Part shown: positions 1 to 13,599 of the stretch, one piece after another
How the letters are laid out: each line of letters opens with the position of its first letter
Numbering within the stretch: position 1 is the first letter of the stretch
NCBI GenBank assembly: GCA_014529385.2
Contig: CM043944.1
Location: 175,228,740 to 175,292,739, forward strand
Direction of reading: 5' to 3'
DNA: 64,000 nucleotides
Source: Adiantum capillus-veneris
Lineage: Eukaryota > Streptophyta > Polypodiopsida > Polypodiales > Pteridaceae
Notes under the pieces: model-generated
What the model was told of the DNA's origin: nothing
Databases searched by the model: none
What the model saw: only the letters and a program-made list of their open reading frames with translations
Translations under genes and position numbers: made by a program

Positions 1-1202
1 ATTTTTATGTATGATAAGAAAACAACCAGGGTTCCAACTTATAACGAGAATGTGGGAATCTACAAGCATGTGAGTGAGGGTATAGTCTCTTGCTTTCGCA
101 GCAAAGAACCATACGTAAACAAATTAAGCAAAGACAAGGTTCTTTACTTATTCTCTTATGAAACCGCTACGGGGAAGGGCATAGTTTTTGTTGATGGATA
201 CGGGCGAGAAAACCAACGTATTCCCCCAGAGGAAGTAGAGAGAGTAACAATCACCACTCTATTCAAGGTATCAAGCAGAGAGTAAGCCAAAGACACAATG
301 GTCGACACAGCCTGGAGGACCACCCATAGAACGAGTTCGCAGAGAAGAACCACCTCCAGCGAGAACCGTTAGAAATTATGGCTTAGGAGCACCATTGGGA
401 GAGGACCAGCCTATTACAAAAGGCCTGAGGAGGTGTATCGATTGGGACGGGGTGATCCAATGATGAGGTTTGTAGACCATCGCAGAATTAAACCTTCTCA
501 AGTGCAAAAATGGGTAAACAAGAAATACACAGGAAGCAGAGACCCAAGAGATCATGTAGAAGCCTTTGTGCGTGTATTTAAAGCCGAAGAGATTTTCCCA
601 CCCAATTTGCAGGGTTTGGACTAACCCTAGAGGATGATGCTGCCACTTGGTTTGACTCTGTAGGGCGTAGAGACTTTGAGTCGATGGAGGAAGTGTTTGA
701 CGAGTTTATTGAGGAATTCTCTCAAAGGGGAATAGCTCATAATATCGTCTCACAAACCCATAAATTCAAACAGAAAGATGGAGAATCTGTACGAAAGGCA
801 GCTCTACGACTAAAAAGATATGTTAAGTTCTGTCCTGTTGAAGAACTGCCAATTCAGTCCAGAATTATGCTGATATTCATCCAAGGACTAAGAAATGTAG
901 ATCTCCAGAAAGAATTATACATGAAAAGGAGCACGACGTTGAATGAGTTGACCAAGGAGGCTCTGTACCTTGTGGACAATTGTGCGGTCTACAAAGAAGG
1001 GGAGTTCAAGGACCTTGATGAAGATTCATCTTCACAGTAAAGTGGAAGCAAGTCTTCTAAGACAGCACCGAAAGGAGAAGTAGTGGTAAACCAAGAGCAG
1101 CTTGTAGATGAAGTGCTAAAAAAGATCAACTTGTACGCCAAACCCCAGGCTAAACAGCCCAAGCGGTGTGCTATTGAACAAAAATGGACAAACCATGGGA
1201 CC
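1..1202 (+). pseudogene. Ty3 copy A: Gag, N-terminal part, decayed and interrupted
   Basis: This is the N-terminal part of a Ty3/gypsy Gag. It aligns segment by segment with copy B at 49.9-51.1 kb: the GIYK...VDGYGRE block, then the RIKPSQVQKWVNKKY block (about 490-535), then the Gag core ending in LYLVDNC (about 970). The reading frame is broken by several stops and frameshifts (for example after 284 and 622), so it cannot make Gag. The last homologous stretch, TNHGTEEC, ends at the LINE poly(T) at 1211 and resumes as TEECYYNKG at 8019. The 5' LTR must lie left of the window. Gag normally forms the particle shell and binds genomic RNA. Identity is well supported by the comparison of the two copies. 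Confidence 0.85.
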
Positions 1203-1212
1203 GAGGAATGTT
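1199..1212. repeat. LINE target-site duplication, left copy
   Basis: The 14 bases gaccgaggaatgtt abut the 12-T run that is the complement of the LINE poly(A) tail. The same bases with one change (gactgaggaatgtt) lie at 8015-8028. The pair is what target-primed reverse transcription leaves behind. Confidence 0.85.
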
Positions 1213-1446
1213 TTTTTTTTTTCAAGAAAAAGATCCTTCTATTAGTTAATGAAAACTGCCCATAGGGCTACATCCACCTCTGCAAGAGAGGGCTACAACA
1301 CGCATGATGGGGAGACTCTCCCAATGAAAAAACAGCATATATAAAATGGGGCTAAATCAAGAAATGGGAGGAGGGAAGAGCCACACAAGTGGACAGTAGT
1401 GCCATCTGAGCACCCCCTGGACCATGGTGTAGAAAGGCCCAGGGCG

Positions 1447-4400
1447 CTACAATCGAAGGAAAGCCTCGCGGCGCTCCCGCATGCGGTTGGAGCTACCCTG
1501 TAGTCCCTCAAGCTGTCCTCTGAGAGTATGGATCAGCTCTAGCCAAAAGTCACGAACAGTCTCTGCTTGTGGTACAGGGCGAGCCTCAAAGATGCGGAAA
1601 CAACGGGCCCGCCAGATGAACCAAAGAGCTAGGCCGCTGATGAGCTCTCAACACTCCTCTCTCTCAATGCACCACTCCTGTGGAGTAAGGTCTGTAGCAG
1701 GCTGGAGTACAGGCCGCCCCCCCTGTATCACTATCATCCTGTTGGTGGAAGATAGCTCAAACTGTAGTGCCGGGCCCGTGAGGGTGGACCAAGCCGCTGC
1801 CCCCCAAGTGTACTGTCGAGCCGCGGAGAGGGCAGGCATCAGGCGAAAAACTCGTAGCCACACCTGCTGGGCCGAAGGACAGTCCCAAAGACTGTGTCGC
1901 TGACTCTCCACCAGCTGGTCATAGGCTGTACATGCGGCCGAGAGACCACTATGCACAAGCCAACTCCCTACTGCTGTGGCTCTGTGTGCAACCAACCACT
2001 GGAACAAAGTGACGTGACTCGGCTGTCTGGAGTCCCACAGCCTCTGCCAAAAAGCTCCCAAGAACTCAACTGTGAGACCCTCCTCCTGCCAATGACGTGT
2101 TGCAGCGGGGCCGGCCTCTCTCTGCGCTGCAAGTATATGACGTCCAAGTCGAACAGTGTACTGGAAGAAGGGGACTCCTGGGCGGTCTGCAGAAGAGAAG
2201 GGGTCCCTCCATAGCCACTCACCAGGATCCCATTGTACTCCTGCCAGTGGACAATACTCCCAAGCCCATAGCCTCTAGTGTCCTATCTCGAGAGCTGATG
2301 GGTCAGGGTCTATGACGCAAGTCCTCCTACAGATGCCCACAACTCGGATCCTCTGGAAACAGCACTCTGCTACCTGCGGGGCCTCTATTGTAACTCGCTG
2401 TGAATGTCCCCCACCCTGTAGCTCAAAGAACAGGGCTGGGACAGTCTCTGAACAAGCCTTGACTGAGATGAGAACCTCCAGTCGTGTGAAGGCTCCCATC
2501 CATCGGGGTGCTACTGGCTCGAGAGGCGTGAGCCACTCAGCTGGAACTGACTCTGAGATGTCCTGACACATGCTCTGAACCCCTCTCATGCCCTGTAGCT
2601 GGACACCCTGCACCTCCTCTGACAAACCTGTGAACTCTAGCTAGTCACCTAGAGAGCGCGCTGGACCTGCTGCCATGGGACCCCATGAAACATGAGGCCT
2701 ACTCCCAACCAAGTGGCCTCTCTGAGTGCTAACCATGGGGTTCCAAATGAGGGGCTCTTGTAGGGACTCCTCCGTGCATGTCGGTTGTCTCTGCTCTAGG
2801 CCACGCCATAAGAGCTCCCAAGAGCGGAGCAAACTCACAGCAAATCGGTCCTCCATTCTCCTGCTCAAACCAACTCGGCGTAACTCTGTAAAGATCCATC
2901 TGGTCGAAGGTTGGCAAGGGCCTCCTGACTGAGGCACCCTGGCCCGAAGCCTCTGCAACAAGAACTCTTTCCAGGGCTCCTCGCCTGGAAGAAGTCCTCT
3001 GACGACGAACTTCCTAAGAAGGGCTCTGCTCTGCTGAGCTGGATCAATGATCCCAAGCCCTCCCTGAGAACAAGGAAGTGTGATGACCGACCAAGCCACC
3101 TTGGCTCGGGCAACCTGAGTGTCGCGACCTGACCAAAGGAAGTTCCTGATCAGCCTCTCTACCGGGCTGATACAAGAACTCGAGAAGATCCAGCAAGAAG
3201 TGATGTACCACATAGTTGCCAACAACACCTGGTTGGCAACTACTACTCTATCAGCCAGCGAAAGTCGTGCTGAACTCCAGTGTAACAGCTTTCTCCTGAT
3301 GGACAGGAGAAGAGGAGCAATCTGCTGCTCGGGGGACAAATCCAAACCAACCTGACAACCCAAGTATCGAACTGCAGTCCCTAGGGGGATCCACCTGAAA
3401 TCCTCTCCTGGCATCCACTCTGGCATAGGAGCACTGCCAACCGAGAAAGCCACTGTCTTTCTCCAGTTGATCAATGCGCCCGATGCACAACAGAAGTTCT
3501 CAAGAGCCTGCCCACACCTGTGTAAATTGGCCTCCTGGCCCTCTAGGTACAAGGCTGAGTCGTCGGCAAACTCAGCGTCCAGAAGCTCATCTCCCCGTAT
3601 CGAGAGTGCTAAGCCCCTCAAACCAACCTGCTGTGACACCAAAAATCTTCTCATCGCCTCCGCATAGAACAGAAAGAGAAAGGGGGCAAGAGGACAACCC
3701 TGTCTGACCGATCGTGTGAGCATGAAGCGCTCACCTCTACCTCCTACCAAAAGCACCTGACTGTGAGCCTGTCTGTACAGAGCTGACACCCCTCTCATCC
3801 AAGCATCTGAAAAGCCCATCCTGCAAAGCGTGCCCTCTAGAAAGTCCCAGTCAACTCTGTCGTATGCCTTCTCAAAATCGAGAAGAAGAATCACTAGGTC
3901 CTCCCCACGGAGACGTGCCAGGGCAGAAGCCTCCGAGAAAGTGAAGATGTTGTCAAGGATACTGCATTCCTTGACAAAACCTGTCTGAGTCCCATGTATA
4001 AGGCTCTCCAAAACTGGTTGAATCCTCAAACTCAGAGCCTTGGCAAGAATTTTGTAGGCTGAGTTGAGGATGGTGATGGGGCGCCACTGTCGAATCTCAT
4101 CCAAGGAGCCACCCTCCTTTGGAATGAGGTAAATCAGGCCCTCACTCATGCTATCCGACATCACTCCTGTGTGCAGAATGTACTGAAAGGCACTACAAAG
4201 ATCTGGGCCAAGAAAGTCCCAGTACTCCAAGAAGAAGCTGGGAGTCAGGCCATCCTCACCTGGACAGCTACCACGAGGAAGGGCCCTAAGAGCCGTATGC
4301 AGCTCATCAAGCTGAAGAGGTATCTCCAGCCTTTGGCGCATCTCCTCAGTCACAAGACAAGGCATCTGCACCCAAACCTGCTCCCTGTATGCATCCTGTC

Positions 4401-5706
4401 TCTCTGACTGGGGCTCAGCCGTCAGTAGCTCACGGTAAAAGTCAGTAGCAATTGCACGCATATCCTCATGCTCACAAGCAACTGACCCATCGGGTCTCCT
4501 CAGCTGAGTGACCTTGGCATGCAAGTGCCCAAGTCCTACTGTCTCAAAAAAGGCACCTGTCACTCTGTCACCTACCTGAGTCCACTGAGATGCCTGTCGG
4601 TGAAAGGCAAACTCATGGCGCCTCTCCTCTGTGCAAGCAAGCTCCTGTCGAGCCTGCTGTAACTACTCCTCCAGCCATTACTCTGGATGATGCTCCTGCA
4701 TCCTCTGTAGTGAAGCAATGCCTCGTCTGAGATGCTGCTCCTCCTCTCTCACTGCGGCCCATCAAGCCAAAGACTCCTGGAGAAAAAAGTGGCTAAGTTG
4801 AGCTTGGCCTAAGACCACTCTGTCTGCCGGTAGAGCCTGGCTCTCCATGCCCTCTGTCCAAAGAGCCTCTACCCTCTCTCTGAGTGCTGTGTCCAACAAG
4901 ACCCGCTCTGGGATGCAAAGCATCGTGCTCCCACTCCTCTACCTGTCTGCCACTGTGAGGATCACTGGTGCATGGTTCGAGAAGAATGTCCCTGCCAGGA
5001 TTCCCATTGATCCCCCCAAGTCACTAAAGTGGTCACTAGTGTAGAAGCGATCTATTCGCGATAGATTCACTCCTCCCACTCTGCGGTCTGATCTAGAGAA
5101 GGCAAGACTCTCTTGAGGCCTCACAAAGCCAGAATGCTTCCATGTATCCGAGACCCTCAAGGTCATACACAACCTCTCCCAAGCTGCTAGCTCGACTCCA
5201 TGTACAGTAGCATGGCTGCCTCCGATCCCGTCAGAAGGGTCCTCCAACATGTTGACGTCCCCTCCTACACACGAATGGTCAACCTGTGGCAAAGACTGAA
5301 CAATCTGTGACCAAAACTCTTCACGAGCACTCACCACATTGGGCGCATAGATGTTCAGGAAGCTCACAAGGCCACCCTGAACCTGCAAAGTAATCCACTG
5401 AGCCCTGCCTGGCACAATAATCCCTCTGCCCACAATGGCCTGCTGCAATGAGTCCGCAATAGTCATACATACCCCACCCTAGATGCCTCCAGGTCCAAAA
5501 GCAGCTGACCAAAAGGTATCATAACGTCCACGCAAAATCTGACCACAGCACCGGATGCGGCTCTCAGACAAATGGTGCTCCTGGAGCATAAGGAGATCAA
5601 TCTCTCCTCCCACAAGGCAACGCTGAAGCTCCTGCCACAAGCGGCTCCGCTGTCGCTGAAACTGGGGCCCACCTAATCCCTACACGTTCCATGAGACGAT
5701 CCTCAT
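1447..5706 (-). pseudogene. LINE ORF2: AP endonuclease - reverse transcriptase - zinc region
   Basis: The ORF begins MRIVSWNV at 5706, which is the usual start of an L1 endonuclease. The endonuclease continues through the GGDVNML block and SRIDRFYTSD to the SNHAPV block (about 4960). The reverse transcriptase lies in the open stretch 4563-2641, with LLDFEKAYDRVDW (first catalytic Asp), the RQGCPLAP block and FADD in place of YADD. A C-terminal region with HRATAVGSWL and H-LWDC resembles the zf-RVT domain (about 2060-1650). The frame ends at a TAG at 1447-1449. It carries TAG at the ninth codon, another TAG near 5480, a TGA near 1645 and frameshifts between the endonuclease and RT and after the RT, so it is dead. 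ORF2 would nick target DNA and copy the LINE RNA. Confidence 0.9.
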
Positions 5707-7560
5707 GGGGAGCGAGAGAGAATAGATGCTGCCGCAGCAGCAAGACGGGCTATCTTCGAGGCAGGCTTGGATGGGGAGTAATCCACATCCGAGCGTCCTC
5801 TAGATAGGCGAGCCTGTATTGAGTGCCTGGCCCAAGACCAAGCAGAGCGAGCCGAGTGTAAAGCAACCTCCTCTGTCCAGGAGTCCTCATGTATGTATAC
5901 ATAGCAAGGCAAACAATGTGTATCAGCAAAAAAGTACACCACAATGTGCCTACATCCTGCTGAGTCTGGGGGTGTCACCGCAAACTTGGCCACTGGCCAC
6001 AAAGTCTGCAGCAAATCTGTAACTCCAAGTTCTCCCATGTGGTGAGAGAACTCAAGAACCTGCGTATGCAACCATCCCACCACTGAGTCGAGGGACCACT
6101 CTGTCTCGGTCCTACCGCAGAGAGGAAAGGAGAAACCAACTGCTGAGTCCAAGGCCTCTGTCCCCCTAGCGGCGAGGAACAGAGCGTGGACCCTGAAGTA
6201 GGCTGCCTCGTGGTTTGCTGCGGAATCGCCGAGAAAGCAAGTGAATCCGTAATCGAAGAAGTCCCAGCGGCGTCGTAGGTCAATGCTCGTCAAACCACGA
6301 GGGATAGCTGCAAGGGAAGATGTCTGAATCTGCAAAGGGGGCCGCAAGAAGGGCTGACCCTCTCTCGCTAGGCGACTCGTGGCAAAAGCGCTGCAAAGAG
6401 ATCTCCTAGCCGCCGGCGAGGGGCCAGTCTCCTGAGTCGACTGTGGTACTGAAGCAGGAGGAGGGGGAGAAGGAGCTGGGGGGGGCGGAGGAGAAGAGAA
6501 GCGGGGCGGGACGACAGAGACAGGGGGGCGAGGTGGGGAGTGGGTGGGAGCAAATGGCGGGGGAGGGGATGAGGAGGAAGAGGGGAAATCTGAAGGTGGA
6601 GGGGCTGGCGAGGGTGAAACGGAAGAGAAGGCTGGCGTAGGAGGCTCCTCCTGCTCAAGAGGACCAAAGCGGTTCCCCGTGGGAACCCATTGCTGCTGAG
6701 TAGGCACCTGAGGGCCACTCTGAGTGCCAGGCTGTTGCTGTGGCCCCTGGCGTCAACGGCCACGGGCCTGCTGCCACCCCTCCTCCGCTGGAGCCCCAAG
6801 CTCGGAGGGTGGCTCAGAATCTGTGCGCTGTGTCGCTGGCTGAGGCTGCGGCTGAGGCTGAGGTGCAGGTCCTGGTCTCCTCCGTGGACAGGCCTTCGCT
6901 AGGTGGCCCATCTGTCTGCAGATGAAGCACTCGTTCGGGAGACCCGAGTACTCCACACTCTGCCTAAACCAACCCCCACTCACCCGAGGCAAAAGGATGA
7001 CCTTCGGGAGCGTGTGGGTATCTTTGACCAAAACTCGAACTGAAGGGATGCCGGCCGCCTTGGCAGCTACTGATGCTGCCGTACGACGTGTCTCCAGAAC
7101 AGTCCCGATGGCAGAGCCAATCTTGGAGAGCAGTGGAAGGTACTCCCTCCATAAACCCGGAAAGCAGACTGAGATGGGGATGTCTGCCTCCTCTACGAGT
7201 ACATCCGAAGTCGGGTCAAAACCGTGTCGCCACTGTCGAAAGTGGGCGCGTGATGCTCTGATAGCCAGTGGACTCATAGCTATGACCTTGGAGGCCATCT
7301 CGGAAGTCTCGAACTCGATCTGGTAGTATCCCCGTCCGAGATCTGTACATCCAAAATCTTGTCCACCTCTGCGAGAAGGCGGGCCTGGAGAAGGTCTCGC
7401 AGCTCTCCTCTGCTAGGACAGGTGCCGAGAACCTTGCAGATGACAGAAGTTGCCTTCAAGCGCTCTACCTCTGCGGCAAGGCTCTCTTGCTCTGTCAGCG
7501 AAAGATCAAGTCTAATGGTGGGCTCAGCGGGGTCGGGCGACGGGGCTTAAGGTGAGTCCC
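5703..7560 (-). pseudogene. LINE ORF1: RNA-binding protein with zinc knuckle
   Basis: The N-terminal part (about 7530-7000) resembles the plant LINE ORF1 region usually annotated DUF4283: the GYYQIEFETSEMASKV block, then about 130 residues, then one CCHC knuckle (CFICRQMGHLAKAC, about 6935-6895). After a frameshift near 6750 comes a long Pro/Ser-rich stretch (about 6700-6440) and a C-terminal part with no family I recognise. At least two frameshifts break it (near 7330 and near 6750). The ORF1 stop and the ORF2 start share the four bases ATGA at 5706-5703, which would suit reinitiation of translation on a bicistronic RNA. ORF1 of LINEs coats the RNA and helps priming. Confidence 0.8.
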
Positions 7561-7797
7561 TCTATGGCGGAGCTGGAGCCTCCATCTGTGTCTACTGCTG
7601 AGTCGAAGAAGCAGATGGAAAGGAAAAATGTGCAGCCGAGAACGCCGAACACCTGTTCTGAAGAAAAGGTGTTGTAGAGCCGGGCAAGCACGGGTACAGC
7701 GGGAGGGCTAGGGGGGGAGGGCGGCGGGCAAGGAGTGGGGGGGGCAGGGGGAAGGCTAGGGGGGGGAGGCAGCGGGCAGCAGGGGGGCAGGAGGTGG

Positions 7798-7886
7798 CGG
7801 GCTGGGCAGGGTGGTGCGAGGGCGAAGGGGGCAGGAGATGGAGGGATGTGCAGGTGGCGGGCTGGGCAGGGTGGTGCGAGGGCGAA

Positions 7887-7984
<98 letters not shown>
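7798..7984. repeat. 60-bp duplication and 98-base G tract in the LINE 5' region
   Basis: About 31 bases of GC-rich sequence (ggcgggctgggcagggtggt...) occur at 7797 and again 60 bp later. The second copy runs into a G tract from 7887 to 7984, interrupted by a single A at 7955. On the LINE sense strand this is a C tract in the 5' untranslated region. Open frames across it (poly-Gly or poly-Pro) are not genes. The exact length is prone to sequencing error. Confidence 0.9.
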
Positions 7985-8014
7985 TGCAGCAGCAGCGGGC
8001 CTTTTTTCTTCAAC

Positions 8015-8028
8015 GACTGAGGAATGTT
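8015..8028. repeat. LINE target-site duplication, right copy
   Basis: The bases gactgaggaatgtt match the left copy at 1199-1212 with one mismatch. The Gag codons resume here as TEECYYNKG, as in copy B (EECYYS). Confidence 0.85.
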
Positions 8029-8043
8029 ATTATAACAAGGGAT

Positions 8044-8077
8044 ACATTAGGAAATTTCGGAGGTCATTTGGAGGGCC
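8044..8077 (+). repeat. Left terminal inverted repeat
   Basis: It starts acattaggaaattt and ends gtcatttggagggcc. It matches the reverse complement of 19738-19771 at 33 of 34 positions (C against T at position 15). It lies 15 bp to the right of the LINE target duplication. Confidence 0.95.
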
Positions 8078-8244
8078 TTCTAAGAAAATGTATTTTTTGC
8101 ACTCTCTCTCTAGAAAAAATGACAAATAAAAGAGCTGGGTCTTTCATAGTAAAACTTCAAAAAGTGTACTTTAAGTAGATTCCTTACCCCTCTGAACATT
8201 CGTTCGTAGTGATTGAGGGATAATCCTCTTTTTAGTTGCATTGA

Positions 8245-11094
8245 ATGAACAACGTCAATACGGAGGGAATGAGGCTAACATGGAGGGACGAATCCGCAGC
8301 CGCTATTCACTTTCCATTAAACCTGCACATTTGGCTAATGGCGCACTCCTCAAATGGCACAAATGTTACCCACAAACGAGCCAAATATCACCTTCACATT
8401 GATTTGGACAATGAGTACCAACCATTGATTAAGCGCAGTAAAACAAACACACATATACCTCCCACCTCCATAGACACGCTCAGAGCTCAAGGAGCTAAAC
8501 ACATAGATATCTGGACGAGAGGCTCTCTCTACCCTAAGAATCCAATAACTAATGCGTCTCCACCGTTTGTCAATCCTACAAGCTTATTGACCTTTGCTGG
8601 TGATGGAGAAAATGGCCTTCTGGGTTATTGTAAATCACTTACAAGAGAAGCTGGAACTTACAAGAGCATTCTCCAAGCTCAACAATGTGAGATTGTTCGC
8701 CTTTCACATTTACATTCTACAGATCAGGTTACCATTTTGCAACATAAAACAGAGGTACAAGAACTGAAAGGAAAGGTGCGAAGTTGTCAAATGAAGGACA
8801 CCATCTTGGGTGGTCGTATCCGAAAGAAGAAATTGCGCAATCTTGAAACATTGCAGGTTGCATCAGGAGGTCTCAAGAAAAGAATCCGAGCATTAAGGTG
8901 ATGCTTCTTGGTTGGCTACATTGTCTTAGTTAAGTAATCTCTTTGTTTTTTCTTGTTATGCATTGTTTTCATGTGCCTAAATAGTGTTAGTGAAGCAAAT
9001 TTTCTGTTATTTACTTATGCATTGTCTTCATGTAGAGACTCAATCTATCCTGACAAGGAAAACATTGACCCCAAAGCCAATATAGGAAAGAGATTGAAGC
9101 CACTTATAAGTAGAAGCCTGGCAGCAGATATAGTACATGACAAGAAGTTTAAGGTTCTACAAAGAAATGTAGTGGACCGCTTTATTTCAGAGAACTCAGT
9201 GCCTGCAAAAGAGATACAAGGCACACTTGATTCACTTGGTGTAAGCAAAAGAGGATATTCGGCTATCCAAAAGTCTGTCTCATCCATCTTTGTTAGGAAG
9301 GGTATAAAATCCAAACTTCTACCATCAGCCTCAAGTGTTTGGAAAGAGAGGCTTCAGCTTAACGAGGCACAGGGAGACTATCTTGGACAGCCCTTTCATA
9401 TTAAAGCAACTTACAGTGGCCATGGAGCGAACATGGCATATGATGAGTTCAACAATATTTTTATGGACCTGAGGATACTACAGAAGAGAATGGTGGAGTT
9501 TTACAACATCACATTTGAAGAGTCACGTGGACTATTACATTTTGTGTTAAAACTGGATGAGTGTGAGCTTGTTAAAGAGAAAAATCTAGAGCGTGTTACT
9601 ATTACTTTAATGAATAGAGCCCTCTCAAAGTGTCCCAGTGATGATCCTTTATATTTTAGTGTTCAATCAGAATCTAACATATGGTGGCTTGGTGCGTTTG
9701 AGGTAAGCGATATTCTCAAGTAAGCTCAAATGTTCAGATCTACTTAAGTCTCATTTATTTTGTGTTGCAGGTAAAGAAAGAAGATCATGAGATTCTATAT
9801 TGGGTGTTCCATCGAACTAATATTCCGGAGCTGATTGATCGACAGACTAACCAGGGAGAGGTACTACGTCTAGATGGAAGGGGAGACTTTCAAGTTCAGT
9901 GGCATCTTGCAGGTGACCTTAAAACATTAAAGTGCATGTATAATTGTGGAATGGGTGCAATGGAAAAGTCACCGTGTTTGTTCTGCATGGAGCCTGCAAA
10001 GGTCATGGACCCAAAGTGGTGGAGAAAAGCTCCAACACGTCACATTGAGGATCCTGCTTTTCGACCAGTTTTGAAAATACCACTTGTGAATGTCCACATT
10101 TGTACAATGCATGCCCTTTGTAGAATTGTAGAGAAATTGGTCTACTTATACATCGGGTTTGCTTGGAAGATTAAGAACTCTGCAGAATGACAAGTAGCCT
10201 TGCAGTGCTTAGAAATGGTACTGTCGGATATGGGGCTTCATGGTGGCAATGTGAAAATCCAGCGGGATGAAAAGAGATCAACTGCTGAGAAGGATGTCCC
10301 ATGCAAACCATCCATCGGTGGGGTGAAGGCACGGAGGTTTTTATCTAAGCCCCAAGGTACAAGAGATCCAAAGCTAACAAAACATGGAAAAATATATAAC
10401 ACATCTTATGTTAGCAAGGTAGAGTATCAGAGCTGGAAAAAGCTACATATTGCAGTCAAAGACCACGAACCAACTACTCGTAACGCGAAGGCTGAGGTTT
10501 GGCGATCAATAGACATCCTATTTTTGATGTGCGACAAAGATGACTGGTCACAAGGTGATATGAACAAGTTCAAGGAAAATCTCAACCTTCTGAAAAAATC
10601 ATTCAAGACAGCATGGACAGACACCCAGATTACTCACTACATGGTATTATAATGTATTCTTTCTCTCTTATGTGCAAATATGTGACTGTAAAACATTCTA
10701 ACTAATTTGTTTTCATATCCAGCACATCATCTTCAATCATTTGCCATATTTTATACAGAAGTATGGGAACCCGGCAATATGGAATACCCAAGGGATGGAA
10801 AAGTCTCATTACATGGCGAGAAATGCTTATTTCAGGCACACACGACATGGTGGCTCTCGAATCAAGGCTAACAGTTTGAGAGAACTATTTGAATGGTTCT
10901 ATCGTAGAATCATTCATCGAATGAAGGCAAAACAAGTCTTGGCAAATTCAGCAACAGCACAAGCCATCAGACATTTACAACAACAAAAAGCTAAAAGATC
11001 AATGGCATACAACAACTCCGGAGCTCGTGAAAGTCAACGAAGGTGGAGAGAGACAATGGTGTATGTGAATCACAAGTGGAGAAAGATACTCTGA
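8245..11094 (+). CDS. RNase H-fold (DDE-type) transposase, four exons, one in-frame TGA
   Basis: Exons are read as 8245-8897, 9036-9702, 9771-10643 and 10723-11094; all junctions are GT-AG and keep phase, giving about 854 residues. The likely catalytic acids are D392 (LKLDECEL), D489 (AGDLKTLK) and E757 (GMEKSHYMARN). The second Asp is followed by MYNCGMGA...PCLFC, a CxxC arrangement seen in several large cut-and-paste transposases; E757 is followed by RHTRHGG and a basic C-terminus. A TGA at 10188-10190 (codon 580; a Trp codon by one change) interrupts an otherwise open exon 3, so this copy may be dead. The start codon is the first ATG of the open exon. I assign the function from the catalytic pattern and its place inside the TIRs, not from a named family. 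Confidence 0.72.
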
Positions 11095-11254
11095 GTGGAT
11101 GACATTGTACAAAATTTATGTAATACATGATCTTATACAATTGGTACTTGAAGTGTATCAAGATTTTGCAGGTTCAATTTTGTTTTTTGGCACGTCACCC
11201 TTGTAACGAATCATGAGATGTTTGCCATACTCTAAAAGTTCATCTGGGTTTTGT

Positions 11255-13018
<1,764 letters not shown>

Positions 13019-13078
13019 TAATCCTATTCATCAAGAAACATAACAAGTCAAAACCATGAGGAAACATGATAATTCTGC

Positions 13079-13143
13079 CAAAACCAATCCATCATGATCT
13101 CTCTCTCTCTCTCTCTCCTGATAGATATAAATATATCTATAAA

Positions 13144-13174
<31 letters not shown>

Positions 13175-13255
13175 AAATATATATATAGATATATAGATAT
13201 ATATATTCATATATATATATACCTGTCTCTCACCAAAGCACAAACATATATATAC
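13079..13255. repeat. Short CT, (AAAT)n and (AT)n tracts
   Basis: A (CT)n run, then aaat repeats at about 13140-13180 and a run of atatatagatata at 13176-13222. No gene signal beyond possible 5' leader of the minus-strand gene. Confidence 0.8.
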
Positions 13256-13267
13256 CAAAGCACACCT

Positions 13268-13269
<2 letters not shown>

Positions 13270-13320
<51 letters not shown>

Positions 13321-13487
13321 ATTTGTCTATTGGACTGAAGGCGCGCGAGGAAGGAAAAGTGCCTTTTGCAAACCTCTCCGCGCGCCTTAAGTACAACTGA
13401 GAGAGCAATAACAATACTAACGGCGCGCGGAGAGAGTTGCAAAAGGCACTTTCCCTTCCTCGCGCGCCTTTAGTCCAATAGACAAAT

Positions 13488-13549
<62 letters not shown>
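13270..13549. repeat. 280-bp foldback: inverted arms with (CT)n and (GA)n ends
   Basis: The left arm (13270-13385) is (CT)n + tttgcatttgtctattgg + ggcgcgcgagg...ccgcgcgcc; the right arm (13419-13549) is its near-perfect reverse complement ending in (GA)n. The loop is about 33 bp. Each arm holds two GGCGCGC blocks, so smaller hairpins can also form. It lies between the divergent accessory and histone-fusion genes. Confidence 0.9.
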
Positions 13550-13550
<1 letters not shown>

Positions 13551-13599
13551 CTGTGTCTATGTCTCTGTCTATGGAACTATGGGTATTGAGGTGTGTGTG

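Larger units (their letters stand above)
1213..8014 (-). mobile_element. Near full-length L1-type LINE, antisense in Ty3 copy A
   Basis: The element reads on the minus strand: GC-rich 5' region with a C-run near 8.0 kb, ORF1 with a zinc knuckle, ORF2 with endonuclease, reverse transcriptase and a C-terminal zinc region, a 3' tail of about 230 bp and poly(A) (seen as poly(T) at 1211-1222). It is flanked by a 14-bp target duplication (1199-1212 and 8015-8028). Its length of about 6.8 kb and presence of a 5' region say it is close to full length. Its base composition is clearly more GC-rich than the surrounding Ty3 sequence. Stops and frameshifts in both ORFs make it inactive. The insertion splits the Gag codons of copy A and is therefore younger than that element. 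Confidence 0.92.

Noticed and set aside
3474-3707. Plus-strand ORFs across 1.4-7.5 kb
   Set aside because: Shadows of the minus-strand LINE ORFs.
7735-8178. Open frames of poly-Gly and poly-Pro
   Set aside because: They are translations of the G tract in the LINE 5' region.
10191-10202. A 12-bp GT-AG intron to remove the in-frame TGA of the transposase
   Set aside because: Too short to be spliced and it would not remove the TGA.
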